Of a stretch of 64,000 bases of DNA, positions 23,801 to 58,655 are shown piece by piece. The notes under the pieces are model-generated. The model was not told the origin of the DNA, searched no databases, and saw only the letters and a program-made list of their open reading frames with translations. How positions within the stretch are numbered: the first letter of the stretch is position 1; each line of letters starts with the position of its first letter. Position numbers and translations under genes: made by a program. This DNA comes from Colius striatus (taxonomy: Eukaryota; Chordata; Aves; Coliiformes; Coliidae): NCBI RefSeq assembly GCF_028858725.1, contig NC_084766.1, positions 25,527,001 through 25,591,000 of the forward strand, written 5' to 3'.

Positions 23801-24634
23801 GCGTTTTGCTGCAGAGTTGCCTTAACATCAAGGGAAAATCAACAGGGATTGTTCAACATCAAGACTAATCTCACATATGGAACTTACTGAACGTAGGAAC
23901 CACGTTTTTGCTGGCTCAAGGTGAAACGCTGGGCTAAATTCTCCTTCAGCTGCGAGAAAAGCCCTAGACACGCTCATCCTGCATTATTCCAACTGTAAAG
24001 AGCTTCAATTATACACATCCACCCCTTCCTCCCTTCTACAGCGGTGTCGCAATGCAACAGTGCCTCGTTATGATCAAACTCCTCTTTTATGGCTATAGGA
24101 ATACGTGGAAGTCTTCTACCCTCATACACAAGTGACTCCTTAGCAGCTTTATTTTAAGAAACTACCCACAATTGGTAACACAACGGCGTTTCATCTGTCA
24201 CTGAGGGGGAAGCTGTGACTGACACCTGAGCATGTCCTCAGCAACCGCAAACCTGCGCGTATAGGGCAGGTCCTATGCATCTAAGCAACTACGGCAGCTC
24301 ACCACTCCCTCTGCTCCACACTGGATCACGGCCTTGCTTCTGCTTACAAACTTGCTTGCTAATCAGACATTTAATACTATTTCTGCATAGGGAAGAAATA
24401 CATAATTCCTTTATTGGGGTAAAAAACGATACCAAAGAGCAGGTCAAGTTCCAAATCCAGCAGTAGGTTTTCAGCGATGATGTTCCCTTTTTTTTTTTTC
24501 CTCTTTTTTTTTCCTTTTAACAGCTGTAGCTGTGCACAGATGGAAAAACATTTGGTCAGAAAGCAGCAAATTAGTGTTTTCAGGCTAGAATTCTGCTCCC
24601 ACCGCTCCTCCGTTTCCACGCAGCTCCGAATGCT
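20880..24634 (-). other. ARL3: Probable ARL3 3' UTR
   Basis: As far as I remember, vertebrate ARL3 mRNAs have long 3' UTRs of about 3 kb. No other gene is recognisable here. Minus-strand AATAAA hexamers occur at 24410-24415, 24148-24153 and 20894-20899; only the last has a clear GU-rich downstream element. The extent is therefore an inference, and the real end may be any of these. Confidence 0.4.
20894..20899 (-). terminator. ARL3: Candidate distal ARL3 poly(A) signal
   Basis: Minus-strand AATAAA in the context GATGAAATAAATGAAC. It is followed about 20-45 nt downstream by the GU-rich run ACTGGTGTGTTGGGGGTG, the usual arrangement of a strong mammalian or avian poly(A) site. Confidence 0.45.
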
Positions 24635-50811
<26,177 letters not shown>

Positions 50812-50829
50812 CCTCGGCGCGGCTCCGGG

Positions 50830-50844
50830 GTTACCATGGGCAAC
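50830..50844. promoter_or_regulatory. ARL3: RFX-type X-box next to the ARL3 start codon
   Basis: Read on the minus strand, GTTGCC-CAT-GGTAAC is an imperfect palindrome of two RFX half-sites with a 3-nt spacer, 18 nt upstream of the ARL3 ATG. RFX factors drive ciliary genes, and ARL3 is a ciliary GTPase, so the fit between site and gene is good. Occupancy is not shown by sequence. Confidence 0.65.
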
Positions 50845-50851
50845 TGCGTCA
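50845..50851. promoter_or_regulatory. CRE/ATF-like site
   Basis: TGCGTCA (TGACGCA on the other strand) directly adjoins the X-box. This is a one-base variant of the CRE/AP-1 core. Confidence 0.35.
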
Positions 50852-50993
50852 CACGCGCCGCGTCAGCGCCTCCCGCCGCGCGCACGCGACGTGCCCCGCT
50901 GCCGGCCCCGCCCCCCGGGCCGCGCGTGCGCACAACGGGCCGGTGCGCCGGGAGCTGGGCGGGGGGTGGGCGCGGCCTCTCCAGCCCCCTGCG

Positions 50994-50998
50994 ATTGG
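50994..50998 (-). promoter_or_regulatory. CCAAT box (ATTGG on plus strand)
   Basis: It lies in GCGATTGGCTGCC, the extended NF-Y context. It sits between the ARL3 ATG and the inferred SFXN2 first-exon donor and could serve either direction. Confidence 0.5.
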
Positions 50999-50999
50999 C

Positions 51000-51084
51000 T
51001 GCCGGCGGCCACGCGTCGGAGCGCGCGGGGGCAGGTGGGGGCCGCGTGGGCGGGAGACGGCGCGCGACGGTCTGGGGACTGCAG
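51000..51084 (+). other. SFXN2: Inferred SFXN2 5' non-coding exon (start undefined)
   Basis: The first SFXN2 coding exon has an AG acceptor (CCCCTGTCCAG at 52626) only 12 nt before its ATG, so a spliced upstream exon is expected. A good donor, GACTGCAG followed by gtgagg at 51084/51085, sits in the CpG island. The transcription start is not visible; 51000 is an approximate bound. Confidence 0.4.
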
Positions 51085-51110
51085 GTGAGGCCACGTGGGG
51101 ACGCGCGCGG

Positions 51111-51136
51111 CGGGGCGGGGCGGGGCGGGGCGGGGC
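51111..51136 (+). repeat. (GGGGC)n GC-box tract
   Basis: About five to six tandem CGGGG units. They form overlapping Sp1/KLF GC boxes and a strong G-quadruplex pattern on the plus strand, just downstream of the inferred SFXN2 exon 1 donor. Confidence 0.9.
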
Positions 51137-51142
51137 CGGGGA

Positions 51143-51738
51143 GGGCAGCGTGCGGGGCCATGCGGGCGGTGCCGCGAGGGCAGCGTGCGGGGCCATGCGG
51201 GCGGTGTCCCGAGGGCAGCGTGCGGGGCCATGCGGGCGGTGTCCCGAGGGCAGCGTGCGGGGGAATGCGGGCGGTGTCCTGAGGGCAGCGTGCGGGGCCA
51301 TGCGGGCGGTGTCCCGACGGCAGCGTGCGGGGCCATGCGGGCGGTGTCCCGAGGGCAGCGTGCGGGGCCATGCGGGCGGTGTCCCGAGGGCAGCGTGTGG
51401 GGGAATGCGGGCGGTGCCGCGAGGGCAGCGTGCGGGGCAATGCGGACGGTGCCGCGAGGACAGCGTGCGGGGGAATGCGGGCTGTGTCCCGAGGGCAGCG
51501 TGCGGGGCCATGCGGGCGGTGCCGCGAGGGCAGCGTGCGGGGCAATGCGGGCGGTGTCCCGAGGGCAGCGTGCGGGGCAATGCGGGCGGTGCCGCGAGGG
51601 CAGCGTGCGGGGCAATGCGGACGGTGCCGCGAGGACAGCGTGCGGGGGAATGCGGGCTGTGTCCCGAGGGCAGCGTGCGGGGCACTGCGGGGCGGGGCTG
51701 TGAGGGCAGCGTGCGAGGCGGTGCCACAAGGCACGGTG
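51143..51738 (+). repeat. 35-bp GC-rich minisatellite, about 16-17 copies
   Basis: Units start at 51143 and then every 35 bp to 51668; a 17th, degenerate unit starts at 51704. A typical unit begins GGGCAGCGTGCGGGGCCATG and ends CGGGCGGTGTCCCGA. It carries about five CpGs and no stop codon in any frame on either strand. The units at 51423-51492 recur at 51598-51667, so a 5-unit (175-bp) block has been duplicated. The array lies in the inferred SFXN2 intron 1. Confidence 0.95.
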
Positions 51739-52300
51739 CAGGGCAGTGCGGTGCCAAGGCGGGTGTGCAGCGTAGCGCAGCGAGGAGCACACGGTGCTGT
51801 GGGGAGCGTGCAGCACACTGCCATGGGGATCACACAGTGCAGTGCCGCAGGGATGCGGGGTGCTGTGACAGGGAGCGCGCAGGGCTGTGCGGCGCGATAG
51901 GGGACGTGAGGTGCAGTACGGTGCGGTGGATGCAGTATGCGGTATGACGGGAGCATGGCAGCGTTGCAGAGGTGTGCCGTCTGTGTTACGGAGGCAGTGC
52001 AGCGCCAGTGCCGGCAAGGGTGCAGTGTAGTGCAGTAGGGTGCCATGGGAAGGTGCAGCGTGGTGCCACGAGGGATGCAGTTACCAGTGGGGCTGTGCGG
52101 TGCCAGAGCTTGTGCAGGCAGTGTTCACGCAGCGCAGGCGTGGGGGGGTGCTGTGTGCTGCCGTGGGGGAATGCAGTGCCACTGGGGAACACGCAGCACG
52201 CTGCAGGGGATGCAGTACCACGCTCTGTGCACTCGATGGGGGCTCTGGTGCCATGCCCCCGTGGGCAGTGCTTGCCGGGCAGTGCCGTGCAGCCCCATGG
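51739..52300 (+). repeat. Degenerate GC-rich repeat continuing the minisatellite
   Basis: Words such as GTGCAG, GCAGTGC, GGTGCCA and GGGATGC recur every few tens of bases in decayed form (for example GGATGCAGTATGCGGTATG and GTGCAGTGTAGTGCAGTAGG). It looks like older, diverged copies of a related tandem array. The period is not exact. Confidence 0.5.
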
Positions 52301-52638
52301 AAGGGGTGAGCTAGGCCAGCAGAGCTCTGCAGCATGGTCTGACCCCAAGGAGGGAGTGCTGGGTGAGGAATGGGGGGCGCAGTGCGAGTGGAGGGACTCC
52401 AGGCTGGCAGGCCGGCCTGTGAAGGAGCAGACTTGCTGCACAGTTTGGCCAGCACGGGTAGTGAAGGAAGCTCCTGGGCTCAGAGCTGCTGAAAGTCCAA
52501 CTTCCCTGTTAAATATAAACCTGCCAGGGCACTCACCCCGTTTATCACTCCTGTAGCCCTGGCAGGCCTGCACTCACAGGGCAAGCAAGGCAGGATCCTC
52601 TCAAGCCACCTTCTCCCCCTGTCCAGACCCACACCAAA

Positions 52639-52799
52639 ATGGCCACCGTCCCTCTTGGCTTCGACATCGATGCCCCGCGCTGGGACCAGAGCACCTTCAT
52701 GGGCCGCCTGAAGCACTTCCTCAACATCACAGACCCACGGACTGTGCTGGTGCGAGAGGAGGAGCTGGACCGAGCCAAGGCCTTGGTGGAGAGCTGCAG
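52639..52799 (+). CDS. SFXN2: SFXN2 coding exon 1
   Basis: Acceptor CCCTGTCCAG at 52626, ATG at 52639, donor TGCAG followed by gtgagg. It encodes residues 1-53 and two bases of Arg54, including FNITDP-type [10 protein letters not shown]. Confidence 0.93.
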
Positions 52800-55700
52800 G
52801 TGAGGGCAGGGGTGCAGCCAGGGTAGGTGCTGGCCCCGCGCCCATCGCCATACCCGACCACCCACTGGGGTTGCGGGGAGCTGGAGGCAATCATTCCCAA
52901 GAGGGCATGCTGGGACATAACAGCTGTCAGAAGTGGTTTGGGGGGAGTTTCTCAGGCTTCTCTCAGGAGCCTCAAGCTGGGACAAGTTTTTTGCCTTGCA
53001 GGAGATGTTTTCTCTGCCTTTCATGTTTGGTGCCTGGGGCTGCATGCCCTAGCAGTGCCAAGTGCCTGCGGGTCTGCGTGACTCCCCCTTGACAACAGGC
53101 TCTGGGCTTGCAGGGCTGGGCTAGTGCCACCAGGAAGCACCCAGGAGCAGCTACTGTATGCCAAGAAGCTGTACGACTCAGCCTTCCACCCTGACACCGG
53201 TGAGAAGATGAACCTCATCGGGAGGATGTCTTTCCAGGTGCCGGGGGGCATGGCTCTCACTGGCTGCATGCTCCAGTTCTACCGGTGAGCTCCTGGGAAT
53301 GTTGAGCTGAGGACACAGCTCTGACAGCCCCCAGCCCCTTAAAGGGTCTCTGATAGCTGGAGCAGAGCCAGTCTGCCTCCTCTGGGGCTGGCTGCTGCCT
53401 GAGGCATGTCCATGGCTGCTGTGCCTGCCTGCATCCCACAGCCAAGTCCCACGTCCCTGTGCCCTGTGCCCAGCACCTGGCCTGTGGCAGAAGCATTACA
53501 GATCCCTCCTGCCCCCCTGCATGGCTGGAGATAGTCTCACTTCACCCTCAGTTCAACTCTTCCTGGACCCCTTGTAATGATTAACAGAGCCAGCTCCTGC
53601 ATGGCTGCTGCTCTTGCTCCATGGACCATAAAAAAAGCCCCTGAAACCAAGGACCAGATGTGCTCCCAGGCCAGGGGCATGCTTCAGGATCTTCAGCCCA
53701 TGCTAATAGCTCTCTGCATTTCCCTTCTGAAATGGCTGCTTGGAGGGGCAAGTATTCCTGTGCCCAGCACAGAGGCTACTTGGAACAGACACTGCCTTTG
53801 CCAGCAGATCTCCATCCCATGCCACTCTGGTTTGTGGGACTGGTTTGCCAGTTGCTGTTGAGGTCCTTCATGGGTAGGAGTAGTGTTGATGGATCACTCT
53901 CTTCCCAGGTCATGTCCACTCTCCTTGCTAAGACCCACATCTCACTGTGTCCCTGAGACACCAGTAGGAGTCTAGGCAAAAGAATCTGATAAAAAAAATC
54001 ACAGAATCGTTATGATTGGAAAAAAACTTCAAGATCATCGAGTCCAACCACTTACCTGACACTGCCATCACTAAACTAAACTGTGTCCCTCAGTACTTCA
54101 TCTATGTGCCTTTTGAATATCTCCAGGGATGATGACTCCACCACCTCCCTGGGCAGCCTGTTCCAATGCTTAATAACCCTCTCAGTGAAGAAGTTCTTCC
54201 TAATGTCCAATCTAAACCTCCCCTGGTGCAACTTAAATCAATTTCCTCATATTCTGTCATTCATTACTGGAGAGAAGAGACAGACTCCCACCTCCCTACA
54301 ACTCCCCTTCAGGGAGATGTAGAGAGTGATTGTATCTCCTTTCAGCCTCCTCTTCTCTAGGCTAAACATCTCTAGCTCCCTTAGCCACTCCTCTGTCCTC
54401 ATGTGCCCAGTCCTTGCCACTCCCACTGGCAAAGGCTTATCTCAGCCCAGCAGGATGGCTACTGCCCTGCTGAGAGCTGGATATCCCATCCCTAGCTGAG
54501 CACCCCACAGGGCTGGGCCACCTTCTGTTCTCTCCAAAGCCCTGTGGCAGCCAAAACTCCTGGGGTCATTTCCTAGCTCTGCCACTGGCTCATGGGTTTG
54601 CCACAGTACCTCAGTTTCCCTTGGAAGACACCATGACAAGTGTATCAAGGGCATCTTGGCTATCCCCTTGCCAAGCCTGGCCACAGGCCAGGTGTCCCTG
54701 ATGGCTCTCCTGGTCCTTTCCCTCCACAGGACAGTGCCTGCCGTGGTTTTCTGGCAGTGGATGAACCAGTCCTTCAACGCCATTGTCAACTACACCAACC
54801 GCAACGCTGCGTCCCCCGTCTCACTGAGGTGAGTGTACCGCTGCACAGGATGGGGACTTGCTGTGCTGGTATCCCCCTAGACCCCCACTAAAGACTCCCA
54901 GTGCCACATTTTGGATACTAAAGGAACAGAATGGGGTCAAAGTTGGTGTTTCTGAAATCTCTCTTCTTTCGAAATCACTGTCCAGGCAAATCGGAGTGGC
55001 TTACGTCACAGCCACCAGCACAGCCCTGGCCACCGCAGTGGGACTCAACCTCTACACCAAGGTACACCAGGGCAGGGCAGGCGGGCAGCTGGCTGCATCC
55101 ATCCTGCCCTCCCACACTGACGCCAGCCTGTCTCCTGCAGCGCGCCCCCCCCTTGCTGGCCCGCTGGGTCCCTTTCGCAGCTGTGGCTGCTGCCAACTGT
55201 GTCAATATCCCCCTGATGCGGCAACAGTAAGTGCCACATCTGGCCGGGGCGCTCGAGGGACCCGGCTCCTGCCAAAGGCGTGCCGGTGGCAGCCGGGCTC
55301 CTGGGCTGCCTGGTCTTCCTGCCACGGTTTCCCATCCCCAGGGATGGAAAGGGGTTGGAGGACTGGAGGGACGTGAAGCAGGATCTGTGTGTTTGCTGTG
55401 ATGGGTCCCTGGTGGAGGGTGCAGGGTGGGATGGCTCAGCCTTTCCCTGGAGCAGGAGGGGGATTTGGGGCTGAGGATAGCCATTCTGGGGTCTGGGCTG
55501 GAAGATCTCTCAGTCTGCTGTGTGTGGTCATGGGAGAGCACCAGTGCACCATGTGCTAGTGAACCCACCCTGTTGGGGCCCATGAGGAGACCTTGGGGTC
55601 CCTCACAGGTGACGACAGGGGGAACGGGTGTGCTGTGTGCAGGACTGTCCCCTGCCTGGGGTCGCGAGTGTCTGTCCCACAAAGAGCAGGTCCCTGTTTG

Positions 55701-57777
55701 CAGCCGTGCCCTCCAGATGGCAGCATCGGCTGGGCTGGGGACCGCTGCACCCGGGGCAGTGCAGCCCTGTGCCCTGAGGCCAGGGCTGGTAGCAGCCGGG
55801 GCTGCTGTGCCAGCACAGCACAGGGGACCCTCTCGACCCCATTCAACGGCCTCAGGTTTCTCTGACCATCCCAGCCCCTACCCACAGCTGTCTATCCCCT
55901 CCAGGGAGATCATCAACGGGATCATGGTGACAGATGGGGACAACAATGAGCTTGGTCTCTCCAGGGTGAGTCTGGGAGTGGGAGTCTGGGTTGGGGCATG
56001 GCACAGCCAGGGCTCATACGCTGGTTTTGCTTGCAGAGAGCAGCAGTGAAGGGGATTGCACAGGTTGTCATCTCCAGAGTCACCATGGCAGCACCCGGCA
56101 TGAGTGAGTGTGGGGCAGGAGGGTTGGGGGGCTGGACTTGGGGCTCCCCCAGGACTTCACTCTCTCCTGCTTCAGTTTCCCCCAGGAAAAAGAGGGAGGG
56201 TTGCCTTGCATTCTAAGTGGTATTTGGTCTCATCTCATTGATGGAGATGGTCTCCCCATCCTGCCATTCCCAAGAGCCCAGCCCACCTCATCCCAACCCA
56301 CAGCCCATGAGGAGACATGAGCCGCTCCCATGGCAGTTGGGCACCCCAAGGATTCCTCTTCCCCTCTCTGGCTCTGCATCCTGGCATCCCCTCACCCTCA
56401 TAAGACCCTTGCCATGCTGCAAGCCTGGCAGGAGGGACAGGAGCACGAGGAGCGTGGAACATACTGCCTGAGTGATGGATGAATGGAGGTCCTCTGCAAG
56501 GTCCTTGACAGTGGCTGTCAGCACAAGTAGCTCCTGCCATGGCCTCCAGGATGGTCATACTGGGGAAGTCCTGTGGGCTGGCTCGCAAGGGGACCCCTAA
56601 CTTTTTCTCTCTGCACCTAGTTATTTTGCCCATCATCATGGAGCGACTGGAGAAATTTCCCTTCATGCAGGTGAGTCCATGTTTCTCCTGTCATGGTTTT
56701 ACAATGGGTTCTGCAGTGCCCCAGCCCTGCTTCCCAGCCACTGAGAGGCTGGGTGTGAAATAAGGGGTTGCAGAGCCCAGCTCAGTTTGCCCTCTGTTCC
56801 ACTCACCCCTATACCAAAGGTCTCTTGGGCAATATGGAGAGGCTGTGGGAAGGTAGCAGGGGTCGGTGGCACCCCAGAGGGTGAGAGTTCCCACTGAGAG
56901 TAGAAGTCTCCTCACCCTGTGAGCGGGAGTGAGGAGATTCACTCCGAGCTCTTCCCTTGCAGCGGATCCGGGTTCTCCACGGGCCTCTGCAGGTTCTGCT
57001 CTGTGGGGGTTTGTAAGTATTGCTGCTCAAATGCTTGTGGGTGTCTGGAATGTGGCTCCAAGGGATGCTTGAAAAAAGAGACCTATTTCTCATCAGGGGA
57101 CTGCATAGGGGCTTGCCTTTCAGCCAAGGCTTTCCCCAGGTATTGGGAGTCGTGGGGTGTGAGCAGCACCTCTTGGGCTGAGTTGCCTGTGGCTGGGGGT
57201 CTGCAATCCCCAACACTTACACTTGGCTTTTCTCTGTCTCACAGCCTCCTGTTCATGGTGCCAGCAGCCTGCGCCCTGTTCCCGCAAAGATGGTACCTGT
57301 CACACTGCTTCCTCATCCTGTGCAGGACCTTGGGAGCTTTCCTCCTCCCCAGGAAAAGCATGATAGGCACCCACTCTTCAACCTGAGGCAGCACCTGCCT
57401 GTACATGCTGGTGCCCCAGGCAGCAGGGGAGCATGTGCCTCCCCAGCTCTGCAAGTTCTGTGCTGGGAGCAGCGGAGCCAGCAGCCCCATGGGCAGACTT
57501 ACTGGCCCCCAGCCCTGGGAGTGATGGGTGCCAGGCATGGGTAGTGGGTCTTGACATGAACCTGCAAGATCCCAGGGACTGCAGGGGACTTTGAATGGCA
57601 ATGGAGAGGGAGGGTGGCCTGACAAGTGGTTAGGGAGGAGGATTGTGGGTCTCATTGTCTGTTCCCTCTCTCCACAGCTCCCTTGCACTGGCTGACCTTG
57701 AGCTGGAGCTGCGTGACAGCATTGTGGCCAAGCATAGGGACAAAGTGCCACACGTCTATTTTAACAAAGGACTGTGA
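52639..57777 (+). CDS. SFXN2: SFXN2, sideroflexin 2 (complete, 11 coding exons)
   Basis: Eleven exons join in phase to 322 aa, the human length: 52639-52799, 53114-53284, 54730-54828, 54986-55061, 55141-55226, 55905-55965, 56037-56103, 56621-56670, 56963-57012, 57245-57292, 57678-57777. Family landmarks are [11 protein letters not shown] (7-17), HPDTGEK (79-85), NYTNRNA (131-137), NCVNIPLMR (188-196) and the C-terminal VYFNKGL. Several hydrophobic segments fit the multi-pass sideroflexin fold (Mtc family). Known role: mitochondrial inner-membrane carrier family; SFXN1 imports serine, and SFXN2 is linked to mitochondrial iron and haem homeostasis. The start is the first ATG after the acceptor and matches the human N-terminal length. 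No damage was seen. Confidence 0.97.
53114..53284 (+). CDS. SFXN2: SFXN2 coding exon 2
   Basis: 171 nt encoding residues 54-110 with [19 protein letters not shown] and the first hydrophobic segment. Acceptor gcttgcag, donor TACCG followed by gtgagc. Confidence 0.95.
53999..54432 (-). mobile_element. CR1 LINE, 5'-truncated
   Basis: The plus strand begins ATCACAGAATCGTTATGATTG, the reverse complement of the CR1 tail. On the minus strand it encodes [19 protein letters not shown], the end of the CR1 ORF. It is the same subfamily as the copy at 59230. It lies in SFXN2 intron 53285-54729. Confidence 0.9.
54730..54828 (+). CDS. SFXN2: SFXN2 coding exon 3
   Basis: 99 nt encoding [20 protein letters not shown] and [13 protein letters not shown]. 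Acceptor ccctccacag, donor gtgagt. Confidence 0.95.
54986..55061 (+). CDS. SFXN2: SFXN2 coding exon 4
   Basis: 76 nt encoding [20 protein letters not shown] and NLYTK, a hydrophobic segment. Acceptor ctgtccag, donor AAG followed by gtacac. Confidence 0.92.
55141..55226 (+). CDS. SFXN2: SFXN2 coding exon 5
   Basis: 86 nt encoding [20 protein letters not shown] and VNIPLMRQ, the most conserved sideroflexin segment. The preceding intron is only 79 bp. Donor gtaagt. Confidence 0.95.
55905..55965 (+). CDS. SFXN2: SFXN2 coding exon 6
   Basis: 61 nt encoding [20 protein letters not shown]. Acceptor cccctccag, donor AGG followed by gtgagt. Confidence 0.93.
56037..56103 (+). CDS. SFXN2: SFXN2 coding exon 7
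   Basis: 67 nt encoding [20 protein letters not shown] plus GM. The intron before it is 71 bp. Acceptor ttgcttgcag, donor gtgagt. Confidence 0.94.
56621..56670 (+). CDS. SFXN2: SFXN2 coding exon 8
   Basis: 50 nt encoding [17 protein letters not shown]. Acceptor ctctgcacctag, donor CAG followed by gtgagt. Confidence 0.95.
56963..57012 (+). CDS. SFXN2: SFXN2 coding exon 9
   Basis: 50 nt encoding [16 protein letters not shown] and part of Phe274. Acceptor cccttgcag, donor gtaagt. Confidence 0.92.
57245..57292 (+). CDS. SFXN2: SFXN2 coding exon 10
   Basis: 48 nt encoding [15 protein letters not shown] with split codons at both ends. Acceptor gtctcacag; the donor gtacct is the weakest in the gene. 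Confidence 0.9.
57678..57777 (+). CDS. SFXN2: SFXN2 coding exon 11 (last)
   Basis: 100 nt encoding [20 protein letters not shown], then [12 protein letters not shown] and TGA. Acceptor tctccacag. Confidence 0.96.
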
Positions 57778-58655
57778 ACAAAGACTACCTCATGAACCAT
57801 CACACCCCTCCAGCCCCCCTGCCACCACCAGCCTCTGCATCCTGAGCAGGGTTTAGAGGCACACACCAGGCAGATCTTCCCCTCAGCCCAGCACTGTCTC
57901 TGCTGCCTCCTTCCCCTGGAGAGGCAGGATCTGGCTCTGTGTGCCCAGTTTACAGCACTTTGGCTCATCCAGAGCCCCTCCCCACCTACTGCTGGCTGTG
58001 TCCCTGCCTCCCCACATCCCTCTTGCCCTGGGCAATGGCTGGGCTTGCTGTGCCTTCTTCCTGCCCCACGCAGGCAGATCTGTTCAGCCTGTCTAACCCT
58101 CATGTGGTCACTGGGCTTGGCCCTGTGAGGCATCAGGCTCTTCCTCAGGACTCAGAGCACAGTCCTACCTGCCTGCCATTCTACCTATAACCAAAGCACA
58201 TTGCTGCCTTAAACCACCACAGTGGCCTCTTACCAAAAGCTGGATGACACCTTGGCAGGCAGGAAGGGACTTGTTGCCTCTGCACAGGGAGCACCCCAAA
58301 GTTTGGGCACCAATAATGGGACCATGCATTCCTTGCTCTCAGGTTCAGGGTTTATTCACTTGCGATTGCCACAATCCAGGAAAGAAATAGTTAATTGTTT
58401 TTAAGCTCTAATTTTTAGAGTCCACCTCTTCCTCTGAGAGCCAGCTGTTGCCTTTGTCCTGCATCTCACTGTCCCCGTGGTAGGACCGAGGACCTGCAGC
58501 TTTGGGAGACATTTGACTCAGCCCCCTTGAACAGGGGAAAGAGACAACAGGAGTCACAAAGCTGTGGAGGCATTAGCTCAAGCTCTGAGTAGCAGCACTG
58601 CAAACAACAGAGAGAGAAGGGTTGGTAAATAAAATGCAATGATTTTTTAAAAAAA
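57778..58655 (+). other. SFXN2: SFXN2 3' UTR
   Basis: About 0.87 kb from the TGA to the poly(A) signal at 58628. No coding potential or repeat was recognised. Confidence 0.65.
58628..58633 (+). terminator. SFXN2: SFXN2 poly(A) signal AATAAA
   Basis: The hexamer lies in GGTAAATAAAATGC. It is followed 25-70 nt later by GU-rich TTGTGGGTTC and GTCTGGTCTGTGTGTCTGG, a classic downstream element. Confidence 0.75.

Larger units (their letters stand above)
51085..52626 (+). other. SFXN2: Inferred SFXN2 intron 1
   Basis: A 1.54-kb interval between the inferred non-coding exon and the first coding exon. It is filled largely by the GGGGC tract, the 35-bp minisatellite and its degenerate continuation. 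The remaining 52300-52626 is unique sequence. Confidence 0.5.
52800..57677 (+). other. SFXN2: SFXN2 introns between coding exons
   Basis: Ten introns, from 71 to 1445 bp. The longest (53285-54729) holds a minus-strand CR1 fragment. The others above 300 bp (52800-53113, 55227-55904, 56104-56620, 57293-57677) show nothing recognisable. Confidence 0.85.

Noticed and set aside
51143-51738. CRISPR-like regular repeat
   Set aside because: The 35-bp units are directly abutting with no unique spacers, and the genome is a vertebrate; this is a minisatellite.
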